This document shows positions 1 to 9,025 of a DNA stretch of 64,000 nt, piece after piece (the first letter of the stretch is position 1; the number at the start of each line of letters is the position of its first letter). The notes beneath the pieces were generated by a model. That model saw nothing but the letters and a program-made list of their open reading frames with translations. It did no database searches and had not been told where the DNA came from. The position numbers and the translations under genes are program-made. Source of the DNA: Nitrosarchaeum sp. (GTDB lineage: Archaea; Thermoproteota; Nitrososphaeria; Nitrososphaerales; Nitrosopumilaceae). Location: contig NZ_JAILWF010000002.1 of NCBI RefSeq assembly GCF_025699065.1, forward strand, positions 62,001-126,000, in the 5' to 3' direction.

Positions 1-542
1 TTAAAAAACAGTTCTTTGATTTTATCTGCTCTGATCAAGTTCTTCATCACACAAAAGACACAGAGACTTCCTTCAAATACCTAACAAAGTTTCTGCAAAA
101 AAGTGGACTTGTCTCAATTTATGTGTATAACAAAAAAGCACCAATGCGTGAATATGCAGATACATACATTCGTGAATTCACTACAAATATGAGTGAAAAA
201 GAATGTATCGAGTTTTCAAAAGACATGACGTATCTTGGAAAATCCTTGTCACAACTAAAAAAGAAAATTACAATTCCACGTGACATTCCAGTTTTGAAAA
301 TTAAAAAAGGAACGTATGATGTTCAAAGATTTATCTACTGGTATTTTCTAAAATGTTTTTGGGCTGAGGATGGAAACTTTGAGCGAAGCGTTGGTGTTAA
401 CTTTGATTGGTATTTCCCAAAATTTGCCTACAGACACACGCCAGAAGAAGTACGTAAATGGTTCAAAGATGTTAAAGTAAAGATTACCCACTTTAAAGAA
501 ATTGAAAGTGGAATTAGTGTAAACGGAAAAAGTTCAAATTAA
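1..542 (+). CDS. Class I SAM methyltransferase, C-terminal part (cut by window edge)
   Basis: The frame is open from base 3 to the stop at 540-542, so the gene starts left of the window; a GTG at 123 is probably internal. Before that GTG the frame reads SDQVLHHTKDT, which resembles the post-motif-II segment (D-x-L-x-H) of class I SAM methyltransferases, followed by the usual FLQKSGLVSIY strand. The tail holds FIYWYFLKCFW and ERSVGVNFDWYFP, and the same tail recurs in a broken copy at about 1610-1842. The substrate is probably a sugar or lipid glycan, judged from the neighbours. The gene overlaps the next one tail to tail by 9 bp. The family call is fairly safe; the substrate is unknown. Confidence 0.75.
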   Translation, partial: KKQFFDFICSDQVLHHTKDTETSFKYLTKFLQKSGLVSIYVYNKKAPMREYADTYIREFTTNMSEKECIEFSKDMTYLGKSLSQLKKKITIPRDIPVLKIKKGTYDVQRFIYWYFLKCFWAEDGNFERSVGVNFDWYFPKFAYRHTPEEVRKWFKDVKVKITHFKEIESGISVNGKSSN

Positions 543-1223
543 TTTTTTTGTTATTTTTATTACTGTTTGAACAATACCGGTACCATTTTCTTGAGGCTTA
601 ATTACAAATTCATCTTCCTTTAGTTGTTTTAGAAGAGTTTCTTTTAATTGAATTAGTGATATATCATTATAATAACAACCATCATCATCTCTCCAACTCA
701 TTTTATGTTTTTTTAAGTCAGGGAAATATCCTCTATATGCATTAATGTAAGCATATTTTTTACATTGTGTGCAAATCTTTGAAATAAACTGTTCAATATC
801 ATATACATGATCCACTACTGCATGCGAATAGATTAAATCATATTTTTCAATACTCTCCATCTTTATCCAATCTCCACAAATAAACTGAAAATTAGATTGC
901 TTTTTACAATAATCAATATTTTCTTGTGAAATATCTATTCCTGTATAATTTAGATCTTTAAACAAATGTTTGTATTTTATTGGGTAAATACCAGTTCCAC
1001 AACCTATCTCCAAAACTGTAGAAATATCCCTTTTTTCTTTTAAATATCTAATAAAATCTTCATGTAGCAAATAATTTCTTTCATGTATCTGAGAATACCA
1101 TTCATTATCAGCTTTTTTCCATTCTTTATTCCCATAATTTGACTTTCCAATAATTTTCTCTTTAATTCTCCTACGAACAGTTTTTGAAATTGCAGATATG
1201 TCCAACTCTTTCTCTAAATTCAT
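534..1223 (-). CDS. Class I SAM-dependent methyltransferase
   Basis: A 229-residue protein with the SAM-binding motif I LEIGCGTG at residues 71-78, an acidic motif II (TGID, near residue 95) and a post-II segment YDLIYSHAVVDHV. This is the standard Rossmann methyltransferase layout, with an extra N-terminal 65-residue stretch containing KEKIIGKSNYGN. A related N-terminal stretch appears broken at about 2480-2597. It probably methylates a small molecule or glycan. The ATG start at 1223 is the first in frame. It converges with the preceding methyltransferase, overlapping by 9 bp. Its exact substrate cannot be read from the sequence. Confidence 0.8.
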   Translation of the reverse strand: MNLEKELDISAISKTVRRRIKEKIIGKSNYGNKEWKKADNEWYSQIHERNYLLHEDFIRYLKEKRDISTVLEIGCGTGIYPIKYKHLFKDLNYTGIDISQENIDYCKKQSNFQFICGDWIKMESIEKYDLIYSHAVVDHVYDIEQFISKICTQCKKYAYINAYRGYFPDLKKHKMSWRDDDGCYYNDISLIQLKETLLKQLKEDEFVIKPQENGTGIVQTVIKITKKLI

Positions 1224-1265
1224 TTTTTACTCTTAAATAAAACTTAATCTCTCTTAATCTTCTCT

Positions 1266-1382
1266 AAGGTTATTAAAAGAGTAAATAATGATGAAGAACT
1301 GATGATAAAAAATGAAATATCAAAAATTAGCAAAAAATATTATTTTTCAGATTTTACTGAAAAAATTATGAAAAACTTTTAA
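1266..1382 (+). pseudogene. Possible C-terminal remnant of a decayed gene
   Basis: Between two stops, a frame encodes about 38 codons ending at TAA 1380-1382, with the look of a real protein tail (VIKRVNNDEEL, then KKYYFSDFTEKIMKNF). It has no start codon or promoter. The charged helix followed by an aromatic segment recalls the C-terminus of GT-B glycosyltransferases, but that is only an impression. It lies next to two other remnants, which supports decay rather than chance. Confidence 0.3.
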
Positions 1383-1420
1383 GTTTGGCTAAAATTAATT
1401 ATTCCTTTATTTCATTCTAG

Positions 1421-1549
1421 AATCCAACTAAATTACCTTATGTTTTATGGAGACATGATGTTGATTTCTCAATTCATAGATCACTACGTCTTGCTGAAAT
1501 AGAAAATAAAATAGGTGTAACCTCAACTCGGAAACCATCATACAATTAA
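1421..1549 (+). pseudogene. Remnant of a polysaccharide-deacetylase-like gene
   Basis: The frame from 1421 reads LPYVLWRHDVDFSIHRSLRL then AEIENKIGVTST before the stop at 1547-1549. The HDVD motif followed by LAxIExxxGVxST is characteristic of the N-terminal part of NodB-fold polysaccharide deacetylase-like proteins, where it normally continues into a long catalytic barrel. Here a stop (TAG 1418-1420) lies directly upstream and the frame ends after 42 codons, so no working enzyme is encoded. It is part of a run of gene fragments at 1266-1842. Confidence 0.6.
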
Positions 1550-1842
1550 TTGTAAAAACTGTAAAAATACATTTACAGTTACTGAAAGAATACCTAGATT
1601 TGTTGTTGACAAATCTAAAGATTTTATTAAAACTGTTCATCTATTGGCATTTTTTAAAATGTTTTTGGGATCCTTCTGACAATTTGGAAAGAAGTGTAGG
1701 TGTTAATTTTGATTGGTACTATCCGAAATATGCTTACAGACACACTTCAGAAGAAGTTAAAAGATGGTACCAACAATCTAAAATAAAAATTACACATTTT
1801 CAAGAAATTGAAAGCGGTATAAGTGTTACAGGCAAAAAATAA
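1548..1842 (+). pseudogene. Broken methyltransferase: N-terminal zinc-ribbon fused out of frame to a C-terminal tail
   Basis: Two pieces of one gene type lie side by side. At 1548-1640 the frame reads CKNCKNTFTVTERIPRFVVD, which fits a Trm112-like zinc ribbon found at the N-terminus of some class I methyltransferases. From about 1610, in another frame, comes FIYWHFLKCFWDPSDN and then ERSVGVNFDWYYP to the stop at 1840-1842. That second piece closely matches the tail of the methyltransferase at the start of the window. The central SAM-binding part is missing, so an internal deletion with a frameshift is the simplest reading. Confidence 0.65.
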
Positions 1843-1931
1843 TTCTCTTACCTATGTTGAAATTTTAACTCATCTCTAGCTCTATGTTAGTCATATTTAG
1901 TAAAAATTTTTTATGAATTTCTTTATATTAG

Positions 1932-2462
1932 ATGATTTCTTCATCAATAGAGAATGTTATGGTAGTTATAAATAAAAATTTGGGATTCAGAGGCTGGTTT
2001 TATTTTAGGCAAGGGTGGAGTACATATTTTGCATTTATTTTTGCAGCTATCAATACAATGGTAGTTACTTATTATCTTGCAATAGAAAACATTCCTGCAT
2101 TAAAAGAAGTATTTCCAACTTTTTACATCTATTTTTTATTCATGTCTTTAATTGGCATCCCAATACTGATTGCAGCTGGATACATTCATTTTAAACGAAC
2201 CCAAGCATTCAGAGCAGAAGCTGATATTTCTTGGGAATCAAATCCATTTCAACTAAGAATGTTTACCAATTCTGAAATTTTAGTTAAATTAAATCTTCAA
2301 CTTATTGATAAATTCATCAAGTTTTCCCAAACTGGACAAATTAAGGAAGAGGAACTACGTGAAATAGAGAAAATAAAAGAAGAACTTGAGAAATTTGTTA
2401 ATACAAGAAGTTTTCAAAATAAAACTGATCTGGATTTTTTTAAAAAGATTAGACGGACATAA
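1932..2462 (+). CDS. Two-helix membrane protein of unknown function
   Basis: A 176-residue protein. After a short amphipathic N-terminus (residues 1-30, GFRGWFYFRQGWSTYF) there are two hydrophobic segments, about residues 34-55 and 68-92. A polar C-terminal half follows, with a predicted charged helix (EEELREIEKIKEELEKF). This looks like a small inner-membrane protein with a cytoplasmic helical tail. I do not recognise a named family. It stands alone between gene remnants on either side. The composition and the clean start and stop favour a real gene. Confidence 0.65.
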   Translation: MISSSIENVMVVINKNLGFRGWFYFRQGWSTYFAFIFAAINTMVVTYYLAIENIPALKEVFPTFYIYFLFMSLIGIPILIAAGYIHFKRTQAFRAEADISWESNPFQLRMFTNSEILVKLNLQLIDKFIKFSQTGQIKEEELREIEKIKEELEKFVNTRSFQNKTDLDFFKKIRRT

Positions 2463-2465
2463 ATT

Positions 2466-2597
2466 TTTTACAGGTTTAATTTGTTTTTTCCATAAAATCG
2501 TTCTCTCTAAACCATATTCTAAATTTACTGTGTTTCCATAAATCCTTTTTCCCATAATCCTTTGTTTCAATTCTCTTTTTAGTATTCTTGATTGCAA
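2466..2597 (-). pseudogene. Possible remnant of a methyltransferase N-terminus
   Basis: On the minus strand from ATG 2597 the frame reads LKRELKQRIMGKRIYGNT. This resembles VRRRIKEKIIGKSNYGNK in the N-terminal region of the intact methyltransferase at 534-1223 (shared pattern R..K..I.GK..YGN). The open frame then runs into the 3' end of the neighbouring plus-strand gene and contains no SAM-binding motif. It may be a truncated paralogue, but the match is short. Confidence 0.3.
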
Positions 2598-2674
2598 CTA
2601 ATCCATTGAATCATTCGGGTTATTCAAACATTAATTGTTACATTACCAGATAAGATAGTTCTGCTACAAATTAT

Positions 2675-3340
2675 TTAGATGTCTAATTTTTTCTTTATTT
2701 TACCTGGTACACCAACACATAACGAGAAATCTGGCACATCATTTATCAATACAGTACCGGCTCCAATCACACACCATTTACCTACATGAATTTTTTCTTT
2801 TGTCGTTGTACCAGAACCCAGAAATACCCCTTTTTCTATGATATTGGACCCGTTTATGTGGACACCAGGACTCAAGTCTACAAAATCATCAATTTTGGAA
2901 TCATGAGCAATTGAACACAAATTATCAATCCTACAATGTTCACCTATTTGTACGTCAACCGTAATGATAGTTCCAGCTTGAATTATAGTTCCTTTTCCTA
3001 CTATAACTGATTCAGACATGATAACTGATGGATGAATCAGGGTTGCAAATTTCACATTCCTTTTTTCAAGAAGCGCAACAATTTTTTTTCTTATTAATCC
3101 GTTACCTATAGCAATTACACACTGAACATCTTTCGCCGTTTTATTTTCGAACCACTCTATACCACCTAATACTTTTTTTTGATGAATTAATTTACCATGT
3201 AATTTAGTATTATCATCTATGAAACCCAAAATCTCATAAGTATTTGAAATCTTGTTGTGTTCTAGTAATGTCCATAATACCTCATTTCCAAATCCACCAG
3301 CTCCAATGATTACAATTTTATCAGCTTTTTTCATATTCAT
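2675..3340 (-). CDS. PglD/NeuD-family sugar O/N-acyltransferase
   Basis: A 221-residue protein with an N-terminal Rossmann-like PglD domain (VIIGAGGFGNEV at residues 10-21, then GFIDDN) and a C-terminal left-handed beta-helix of hexapeptide repeats (about residues 100-210). It ends in the typical GVPGKIKKK tail. Such enzymes transfer an acetyl group from acetyl-CoA to the 4-amino group of UDP-amino sugars (PglD) or to sialic acid hydroxyls (NeuD). The proposed catalytic His lies in SIAHDSKI. A DegT aminotransferase 0.9 kb away would supply a 4-amino sugar, favouring the PglD role. It is divergent from galU across 29 bp. Confidence 0.85.
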   Translation of the reverse strand: MNMKKADKIVIIGAGGFGNEVLWTLLEHNKISNTYEILGFIDDNTKLHGKLIHQKKVLGGIEWFENKTAKDVQCVIAIGNGLIRKKIVALLEKRNVKFATLIHPSVIMSESVIVGKGTIIQAGTIITVDVQIGEHCRIDNLCSIAHDSKIDDFVDLSPGVHINGSNIIEKGVFLGSGTTTKEKIHVGKWCVIGAGTVLINDVPDFSLCVGVPGKIKKKLDI

Positions 3341-3369
3341 TTTTATACATTAATTTAAAAGATAAGTTA

Positions 3370-4224
3370 TTGATAAACACCGCTGTAATTCCAGCCGCAG
3401 GATTTGGTACAAGATTATTGACACTAACAAAAGAATCACCTAAAGAAATGGTTCCATTGTTTTACAAATCTAATAGTGAAATTACTGTCACTCCTTTGAT
3501 AGAGAGAATATTCTTGCAGCTTTTTGATGCTGGAATAAGAAATTTTTGTTTTATAGTTGGGAAGAAAAAAAGGGCAATAGAAGATCATTTTACTATTGAT
3601 AATGAATATTCTAAATTGATTAAAAAAAATAATAAAAACTTTAAACAAGTATTAAAAAATTTCTCTAAAAAAATTGAACAATCAAACATAGTATGGATCA
3701 ATCAAAATAATCCAAATGGTTTTGGTTCTGCTGTTTTACATGCAAAAGAATTTGTAGGCAACAAGCCATTTCTGGTACATGCAGGGGATGCTTTTGTACG
3801 TAGTAATGAAAAACACATCAAGCAGATAATTGACGCTCATAAAAAATACGAATCTATCGCAACTCTATATGTTCGAGAAATAAAAAATCCAAAATTATAT
3901 GGTGTTGCAGAGGCAGCAAAGATAAACAAAGAATTATACTCAATTCAACGAGTTGAAGAGAAACCAAAACAACCCAAAAGCAATTTTGCCTTAATGCCAA
4001 TCTACGCGTTTACGCCTATTATATTTGAAGCACTTTCAAAAACAAAACCAGGTTTAAGAAATGAATTACAACTAACTGATGCAATACAAAAACTGATTGA
4101 TTGGAAATATCTTGTAAGAGCAATTAAATTTAAAAATGCCGATGATTGTATAGACATTGGAACACCAGAAAATTATTTTCGAGCACTTACAGTTTCTTTT
4201 AAAGATGCTAAATTGAGGAATTGA
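3370..4224 (+). CDS. galU: UTP--glucose-1-phosphate uridylyltransferase
   Basis: GalU-type nucleotidyltransferase of 284 residues that joins UTP and glucose-1-phosphate to make UDP-glucose. Visible motifs are AAGFGTRLL (residues 8-16, nucleotide binding), KESPKEMVPL (a GalU signature with the substrate-binding Lys), GSAVLHAKEF, HAGDAF (metal-binding Asp) and RVEEKPKQP. The start is a TTG at 3370; no ATG lies upstream in frame. The length fits bacterial and archaeal GalU. It faces the aminotransferase tail to tail with 4 bp between, and it supplies the island with a basic UDP-hexose. Confidence 0.9.
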   Translation: MINTAVIPAAGFGTRLLTLTKESPKEMVPLFYKSNSEITVTPLIERIFLQLFDAGIRNFCFIVGKKKRAIEDHFTIDNEYSKLIKKNNKNFKQVLKNFSKKIEQSNIVWINQNNPNGFGSAVLHAKEFVGNKPFLVHAGDAFVRSNEKHIKQIIDAHKKYESIATLYVREIKNPKLYGVAEAAKINKELYSIQRVEEKPKQPKSNFALMPIYAFTPIIFEALSKTKPGLRNELQLTDAIQKLIDWKYLVRAIKFKNADDCIDIGTPENYFRALTVSFKDAKLRN

Positions 4225-4228
4225 AATT

Positions 4229-5368
4229 TCATCTTTCAAAAAATTCGCGTATGGAGTCTGCAATTAATACTATTTCTTCTTTTTTTAAGTTAGGATACAT
4301 TGGTAAACATAAAATTTGATCGCTTACTTTCTCTGTAGTTTTTAAAATCCCTTTTTTATATCCGAATCTCTTCTTGTAGAATGTTGTTAAGTGTATTGGT
4401 TCGTAAATCACTTTTGTCTGAATCTTTTTTCTATTCATAAAATCTCGAAGTTTATCTCTTGTTTTCTTGCCATTTTTTATTCTTATTGGATATAACATAA
4501 AATTACTTTTTCTATCTGCTGGGATTTTGGGAGTTTCGATGTGCTCTATTTTTGTTAATAATTCCGACAAATAATTTGCATTATTATTTCTTAATTCAAT
4601 TAGTTTTTCTAATTTTGCTAGCTGAGAAAGACCTAAGGCAGCATTTATTGAAGACATTCTCCAATTGTATCCAAGCGAAACATAATCTGGAGAGGCTGAT
4701 GATATGAAGTAGTTTTCTTTATCAATTCTACCGTGAGAACGAATACGAATCAGTTTTTCATAATCTCTCTTAGAATTTGTAAAAGCAACTCCACCTTCAC
4801 CTGATGTTATAACTTTATTCCAAGCCATGCTAATGATGGAAAAGTCTCCAAACGAACCTCCATTTTTCCCTTTAAATTTAGAACCCAAGGCAGTTGCCGC
4901 ATCTTCAATTAATACAAGATTATTCTTCGTTGCTATTTTTTGTAATTCGTTAATTTTACAAATATTTCCTGCATAATGAACAGGGATTATCGCTTTTGTT
5001 TTATTTGTTATTCTGGCTTCAACATCAAGTGGATCTAACCCAAAAGTCTCTTCTTCAATATCTGCAAAAATTGGAGTTGCACCTACATATTGTATTGAAT
5101 TTGATGTTGCAATAAAAGTAAATGATGGTGTGATAATTTCATCACCTTTTTTGAATCCATTGATGATCATAATTGCATGCAAGGCAGAAGTTGCCGAATT
5201 AAACGAAACACAATATTTCATTCCAGTTTTGTCACAAAAATCCTGCTCTAATTTTGTAATCTCAGATGAAAGTCCCCAATACATTCCTCTTCTTAACACA
5301 GATAGCACATTACTCTCATCATTTTCATCATAATGCATTTTAAAAAGTGGGATTTTCCAATCAATCAT
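4229..5368 (-). CDS. DegT/DnrJ/EryC1 PLP aminotransferase (4-keto-sugar aminating)
   Basis: A 379-residue fold-type I aminotransferase of the DegT/DnrJ/EryC1/StrS family. It moves an amino group from glutamate to a 4-keto-6-deoxy nucleotide sugar. The PLP-binding Lys is K185 in MAWNKVITSGEGG, the PLP-ring Asp is D156 in LIEDAATALGS, and SATSALHA (residues 58-65) binds the phosphate. The substrate could be the product of RmlB (6.5-7.4 kb) or of the PseB-like dehydratase (45-46 kb); the sequence does not decide between them. It pairs naturally with the PglD-like acyltransferase nearby. Confidence 0.88.
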   Translation of the reverse strand: MIDWKIPLFKMHYDENDESNVLSVLRRGMYWGLSSEITKLEQDFCDKTGMKYCVSFNSATSALHAIMIINGFKKGDEIITPSFTFIATSNSIQYVGATPIFADIEEETFGLDPLDVEARITNKTKAIIPVHYAGNICKINELQKIATKNNLVLIEDAATALGSKFKGKNGGSFGDFSIISMAWNKVITSGEGGVAFTNSKRDYEKLIRIRSHGRIDKENYFISSASPDYVSLGYNWRMSSINAALGLSQLAKLEKLIELRNNNANYLSELLTKIEHIETPKIPADRKSNFMLYPIRIKNGKKTRDKLRDFMNRKKIQTKVIYEPIHLTTFYKKRFGYKKGILKTTEKVSDQILCLPMYPNLKKEEIVLIADSIREFFER

Positions 5369-5445
5369 TAAATTAAATTAATTTCATGAATAATTAAACA
5401 ATTTGGAGAAATATGTTATATTGCGCCATAACCCTATAACTCATA

Positions 5446-6441
5446 ATGGAAAGTAAAAAAGAAAGAATTAACGTTGCATTTGTTTATAAACCATGTCCTA
5501 CGCTTACTAGCACTAACTATCATACTCTCTCATATAATTTTTTTATGAAAGCATTAAAGCGTAATACAAGAATTAAAGTAACCGACATTGCTACTAATGA
5601 AAATTATGATGCAAGTTCATTAAAAGACAAATTTGACATCATTTTGCTTTTTGAGAATAGTAATTTTGGTCCTGGATGTATGCCAGATGAAATCTCAAAT
5701 ATGGAAGATCTAGACATACCAGTGATTACAAGAGCTGGTGATCCGTGGAATGCAGATCAGAAAAATATAATGAAAATACACAAAAAAAATAAAATAGATG
5801 CCTATTTTGGATTCCATCACCCAGATCTATTCTATGAGTATTATCCCAAGGATTTTGCATATGGTGTTGTGCTATATGGACTAGAACCATTGTTATACAA
5901 GCATCTTCAACCATACAACAGCAGAATCAGAAACAGAATTCTAAATTCAGGTGCAGTGGCAAGCAAGAAAATATCCTCTAAACTTATTTATAAATTTAGA
6001 AAAAAAACTTTAGATCCTAGAATGCATTATAATCTTCGAGCTAAATGTAATGATTTATCATATGTTGACTATACATCAACTATTCAACATGCATATACTG
6101 GAGACAAATATCCATTACTTTTACAAAAATATACTGCCGCCATAGCTGCGATGACGACAAGTTATACTACAAAGTATTGGGAGATTCCTGCTGCAGGATG
6201 TCTAACTTTTATGGAAGTTACAGAAAAAAATCATGGCGAATATCTTGGTTTTGTTGATGGTGAAACTGCAATATTCATAAATGAAGACAATTACAAAGAA
6301 AAATTTGAACAATATCTAAAAGATACAGATAATCCAAAATGGGAAAAAATTGCTAATGCCGGAAAAGAATATGCATTAAACTATCTAAATAATGATGTAG
6401 CTTTGAATTCATTAGTGGATTTAATGGAAAAATTACTCTAA
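5446..6441 (+). CDS. CgeB-like GT-B glycosyltransferase
   Basis: A 331-residue cytosolic protein. The C-terminal third has the pattern of GT-B enzymes of the CgeB/Glyco_trans_1_2 type: KYWEIPAAGCLTFMEV, then YLGFVDGETAIFI and a terminal helix. These families use an E-x(n)-G-x-L core for the donor nucleotide. The N-terminal half (FVYKPCPTLTSTNYHTLSYN, RAGDPWNAD) is the acceptor domain. It probably adds a sugar to the surface glycan. It is divergent from the aminotransferase gene and transcribed alone. The fold is likely; donor and acceptor are unknown. Confidence 0.7.
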   Translation: MESKKERINVAFVYKPCPTLTSTNYHTLSYNFFMKALKRNTRIKVTDIATNENYDASSLKDKFDIILLFENSNFGPGCMPDEISNMEDLDIPVITRAGDPWNADQKNIMKIHKKNKIDAYFGFHHPDLFYEYYPKDFAYGVVLYGLEPLLYKHLQPYNSRIRNRILNSGAVASKKISSKLIYKFRKKTLDPRMHYNLRAKCNDLSYVDYTSTIQHAYTGDKYPLLLQKYTAAIAAMTTSYTTKYWEIPAAGCLTFMEVTEKNHGEYLGFVDGETAIFINEDNYKEKFEQYLKDTDNPKWEKIANAGKEYALNYLNNDVALNSLVDLMEKLL

Positions 6442-6476
6442 ACAGGTTTGTTGAATTTGTGAATTCAATGCTTAAT

Positions 6477-7409
6477 TCAATTTTTGTTATGTAGATACCA
6501 ATCAATTGTTTGTCTAATACCGCTCTCAAAATCAATTGTTGGTAACCATCCAAGCTGAGTTCTGATCTTTGATGAATCCATACTATATCTATAATCATGC
6601 CCAGGTCGATCTTGTACATATTCATAAAGATCTTCCGGCTTGTTCATTATCTTCAAGATTTTTTTCACTACAGTTAATGCATCAATTTCATTTGCCGATG
6701 AAATATTATATGATTCTCCAGATTTACCATCCTCTAAAACTCTCATAATTGCTTTGCAATGATCATCTACAAAGATCCAATCTCTAATTCCTTTGCCTTG
6801 ATTCTGTATCGGTATTTTTTTATTGTAATGAGCAAGCATAATTGTTTTTGGTATTAATTTTTCAAAAAATTGGTGAGGGCCATAATTATTTGTACATCTT
6901 GTAATAACAGCATCTATCCCATAGGTTACAACATACGAATTAACAAGTAGTTCTGCAGAAGCCTTGCTTGCAGAATATGGACTAGATGGATTAAATCTAA
7001 ACATCTCACTAGCACTACCTACTTCTAGACTACCAAAAACCTCATCTGTTGAAATATGCACAAGTCGTTTTTGATACAGTTTTATTTTTTCCAAAATTGT
7101 AAAAACTCCATAGATATTAGAATCAATGAATGGTTTTGCGTTATCGATACTTCTGTCTACATGTGATTCAGCTGCAAAATTAATAACTGCATCACAATCT
7201 TTAATCAGAGTATCCATTAGTTTACTGTCTGTGATATTTCCTTTTACAAATTCATAATTTTTGCTATTTTGTATTTCTGTTAGATTTTTATGATTAGAAC
7301 CAGTAAGCTCATCATCTACGTTCACAACTTGGTGATTGAAATTTTTCAAAACATGCAGTATAAAATTACTACCTATGAATCCTAGCCCACCGGTTACTAA
7401 TAATTTCAT
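6477..7409 (-). CDS. rfbB: dTDP-glucose 4,6-dehydratase
   Basis: An extended SDR of 310 residues that converts dTDP-glucose to dTDP-4-keto-6-deoxyglucose. NAD-binding GGLGFIG lies at residues 7-13, the RmlB hallmark TDEVFGS starts at residue 121 (Thr, Asp, Glu for dehydration), and the catalytic Tyr/Lys are Y145 and K149 in YSASK. FAAESHVDRSI (residues 78-88) is also typical. Its substrate would come from the thymidylyltransferase at 20.5 kb. It is followed in the same direction, 8 bp upstream, by the GT-C gene, so the two may be co-transcribed. Confidence 0.9.
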   Translation of the reverse strand: MKLLVTGGLGFIGSNFILHVLKNFNHQVVNVDDELTGSNHKNLTEIQNSKNYEFVKGNITDSKLMDTLIKDCDAVINFAAESHVDRSIDNAKPFIDSNIYGVFTILEKIKLYQKRLVHISTDEVFGSLEVGSASEMFRFNPSSPYSASKASAELLVNSYVVTYGIDAVITRCTNNYGPHQFFEKLIPKTIMLAHYNKKIPIQNQGKGIRDWIFVDDHCKAIMRVLEDGKSGESYNISSANEIDALTVVKKILKIMNKPEDLYEYVQDRPGHDYRYSMDSSKIRTQLGWLPTIDFESGIRQTIDWYLHNKN

Positions 7410-7417
7410 GATTTCTC

Positions 7418-8986
7418 TTAATTTCTAATATTATATGAACTCTCATATCTATTATAGTTAATCTCAAAAATCTTTACTTTGTATTTTTTTAAATTATTTT
7501 CATTATTGATTTTTTCAAGAAATGAATAGTCAGATTCATTTTGATAAATCATATTAAAAATGCTATTTTGACTATCTTTCTCTATTACTAAATGTGTTAA
7601 ATTATTCTGTTTTGCATACGTCATTAACTGTTCAATAGACTCGTAGTCAATGTTTGGAATTATCTTGATTTTATGTTCTAGACTAGTTCTTATGGATTTT
7701 CCTTCTTCCCTTTGAATCAAGAAATCCCTCTTAAACTCTTCTACATTATTTGGTAAATCCGAAGATTCTAACAAATTGCTATTAGGATAGAAGTCATTCA
7801 AAATTTTAGGAGATTTGTTTAATTCTTTGGTGATTTCCAATACTTCTAGTTCATATTCAGAATCATATTTTATTAAAATAAAGATTGTTGATAATATAAT
7901 AATAACACACAATGGAATTACTAAATGAATTTTTGAAAATTTATCAAATTTCTTTACTAAAAATATAGTCCATATTGAAAGTAATGGATATAGAGGAAGT
8001 AAGTATCTGGTATCTTGTAGCGGTATTGCATAGGAATAAAAAATTGGAGTAGACAGGATTATTCCAGTTAAAAATAGAGAAAATTTATTGAAATCCAGTT
8101 TTTTAAAGGATAGAATAAATCCAACTGGTGCAAAAATAATAAAATTTGGTATTAATATCCATCCTAAATACTTTGGAAAGTTTTCAAGACCTTTTATCAA
8201 AAATGGAATACCTGAATTATTTTCAGTCATTTTAGGATCTTGTATATGATATGCAACAGTATTTTCTAACCTGTTAAAAAGTAAATCATTACCATGGATA
8301 TTTTGTTGATAATTCATAAATGGATAAATTGTTACTAAAAATATTAACAAACAAAATCCATATTTAAATAATTCAGAATGATTTTTTCTATGTTTTATGA
8401 AATACAATATGGTTAGCGTAAAAAATAGGAATAATCCCTCTGGTCTAACTGACGATGCCATTCCAGCAGTAAAAAATGCAATATAAGAAAGAAAAATATT
8501 TTTTCTCAAAAATAGTGCTAAACTTGTTGCTATTAAAAATACAAACATGGGGTCTGTTGAACCTAAACTTGAATTACTTACTACTCTTGGATCAAAAACG
8601 AAAATTATTGCAGCAAGTATTCCATATTTTTTTGGAAAAAATAATTTAGATAAGTAAAATATTGGTATTGCAGTAATTGAAGAAAAAACTACACTTGTTA
8701 GTTTTTGTATTTCCATGAATGTGTATGTCTCATTGAAAGGAATGATACTAAATAGACCGGATAAGAAAAATGGCCACCCTGCTTTTGATGGTGAGTAATT
8801 TGGAATTTCATGGGTGAATTTTATGTCCATTGCAAACATATAGTAATCAAAACTATCAAGAACGACGGGAATCTTTATTGAAAAAAATAACAATCTGAGA
8901 ACTATTCCAGAAATTATTATTAGCCCTAAAACAAAAAATGGATTTTTATAAAATTGCGAATTATTATCTAAAATTGTTTTACTCAC
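7418..8986 (-). CDS. GT-C membrane glycosyltransferase (GT39/ArnT-like)
   Basis: A 522-residue protein with about ten hydrophobic helices in residues 15-370, then a soluble C-terminal domain of some 150 residues. The first loop carries a GT-C-like acidic pair (LDSFDYYMFAMD), and the later segments FDPRVVSNSSLGSTDPMF and LQDTRYLLPLYPL are typical of the PMT/ArnT (GT39) group. That group transfers sugars from polyprenyl-phosphate donors outside the membrane. It may act with the DPM1-like polyprenyl-phosphate glycosyltransferase at 51.9 kb. The donor and acceptor are unknown. Confidence 0.75.
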   Translation of the reverse strand: MSKTILDNNSQFYKNPFFVLGLIIISGIVLRLLFFSIKIPVVLDSFDYYMFAMDIKFTHEIPNYSPSKAGWPFFLSGLFSIIPFNETYTFMEIQKLTSVVFSSITAIPIFYLSKLFFPKKYGILAAIIFVFDPRVVSNSSLGSTDPMFVFLIATSLALFLRKNIFLSYIAFFTAGMASSVRPEGLFLFFTLTILYFIKHRKNHSELFKYGFCLLIFLVTIYPFMNYQQNIHGNDLLFNRLENTVAYHIQDPKMTENNSGIPFLIKGLENFPKYLGWILIPNFIIFAPVGFILSFKKLDFNKFSLFLTGIILSTPIFYSYAIPLQDTRYLLPLYPLLSIWTIFLVKKFDKFSKIHLVIPLCVIIILSTIFILIKYDSEYELEVLEITKELNKSPKILNDFYPNSNLLESSDLPNNVEEFKRDFLIQREEGKSIRTSLEHKIKIIPNIDYESIEQLMTYAKQNNLTHLVIEKDSQNSIFNMIYQNESDYSFLEKINNENNLKKYKVKIFEINYNRYESSYNIRN

Positions 8987-9025
8987 TCTCCGTCTAATTT
9001 TTTCATATAATTAAACATTAAATTC

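Noticed and set aside
1428-1640. 70-residue minus-strand gene
   Set aside because: It is the shadow of the plus-strand remnants and has no protein-like features.
2355-2597. Functional 80-residue minus-strand gene
   Set aside because: It overlaps the real plus-strand gene and has only a short similarity to a methyltransferase N-terminus.
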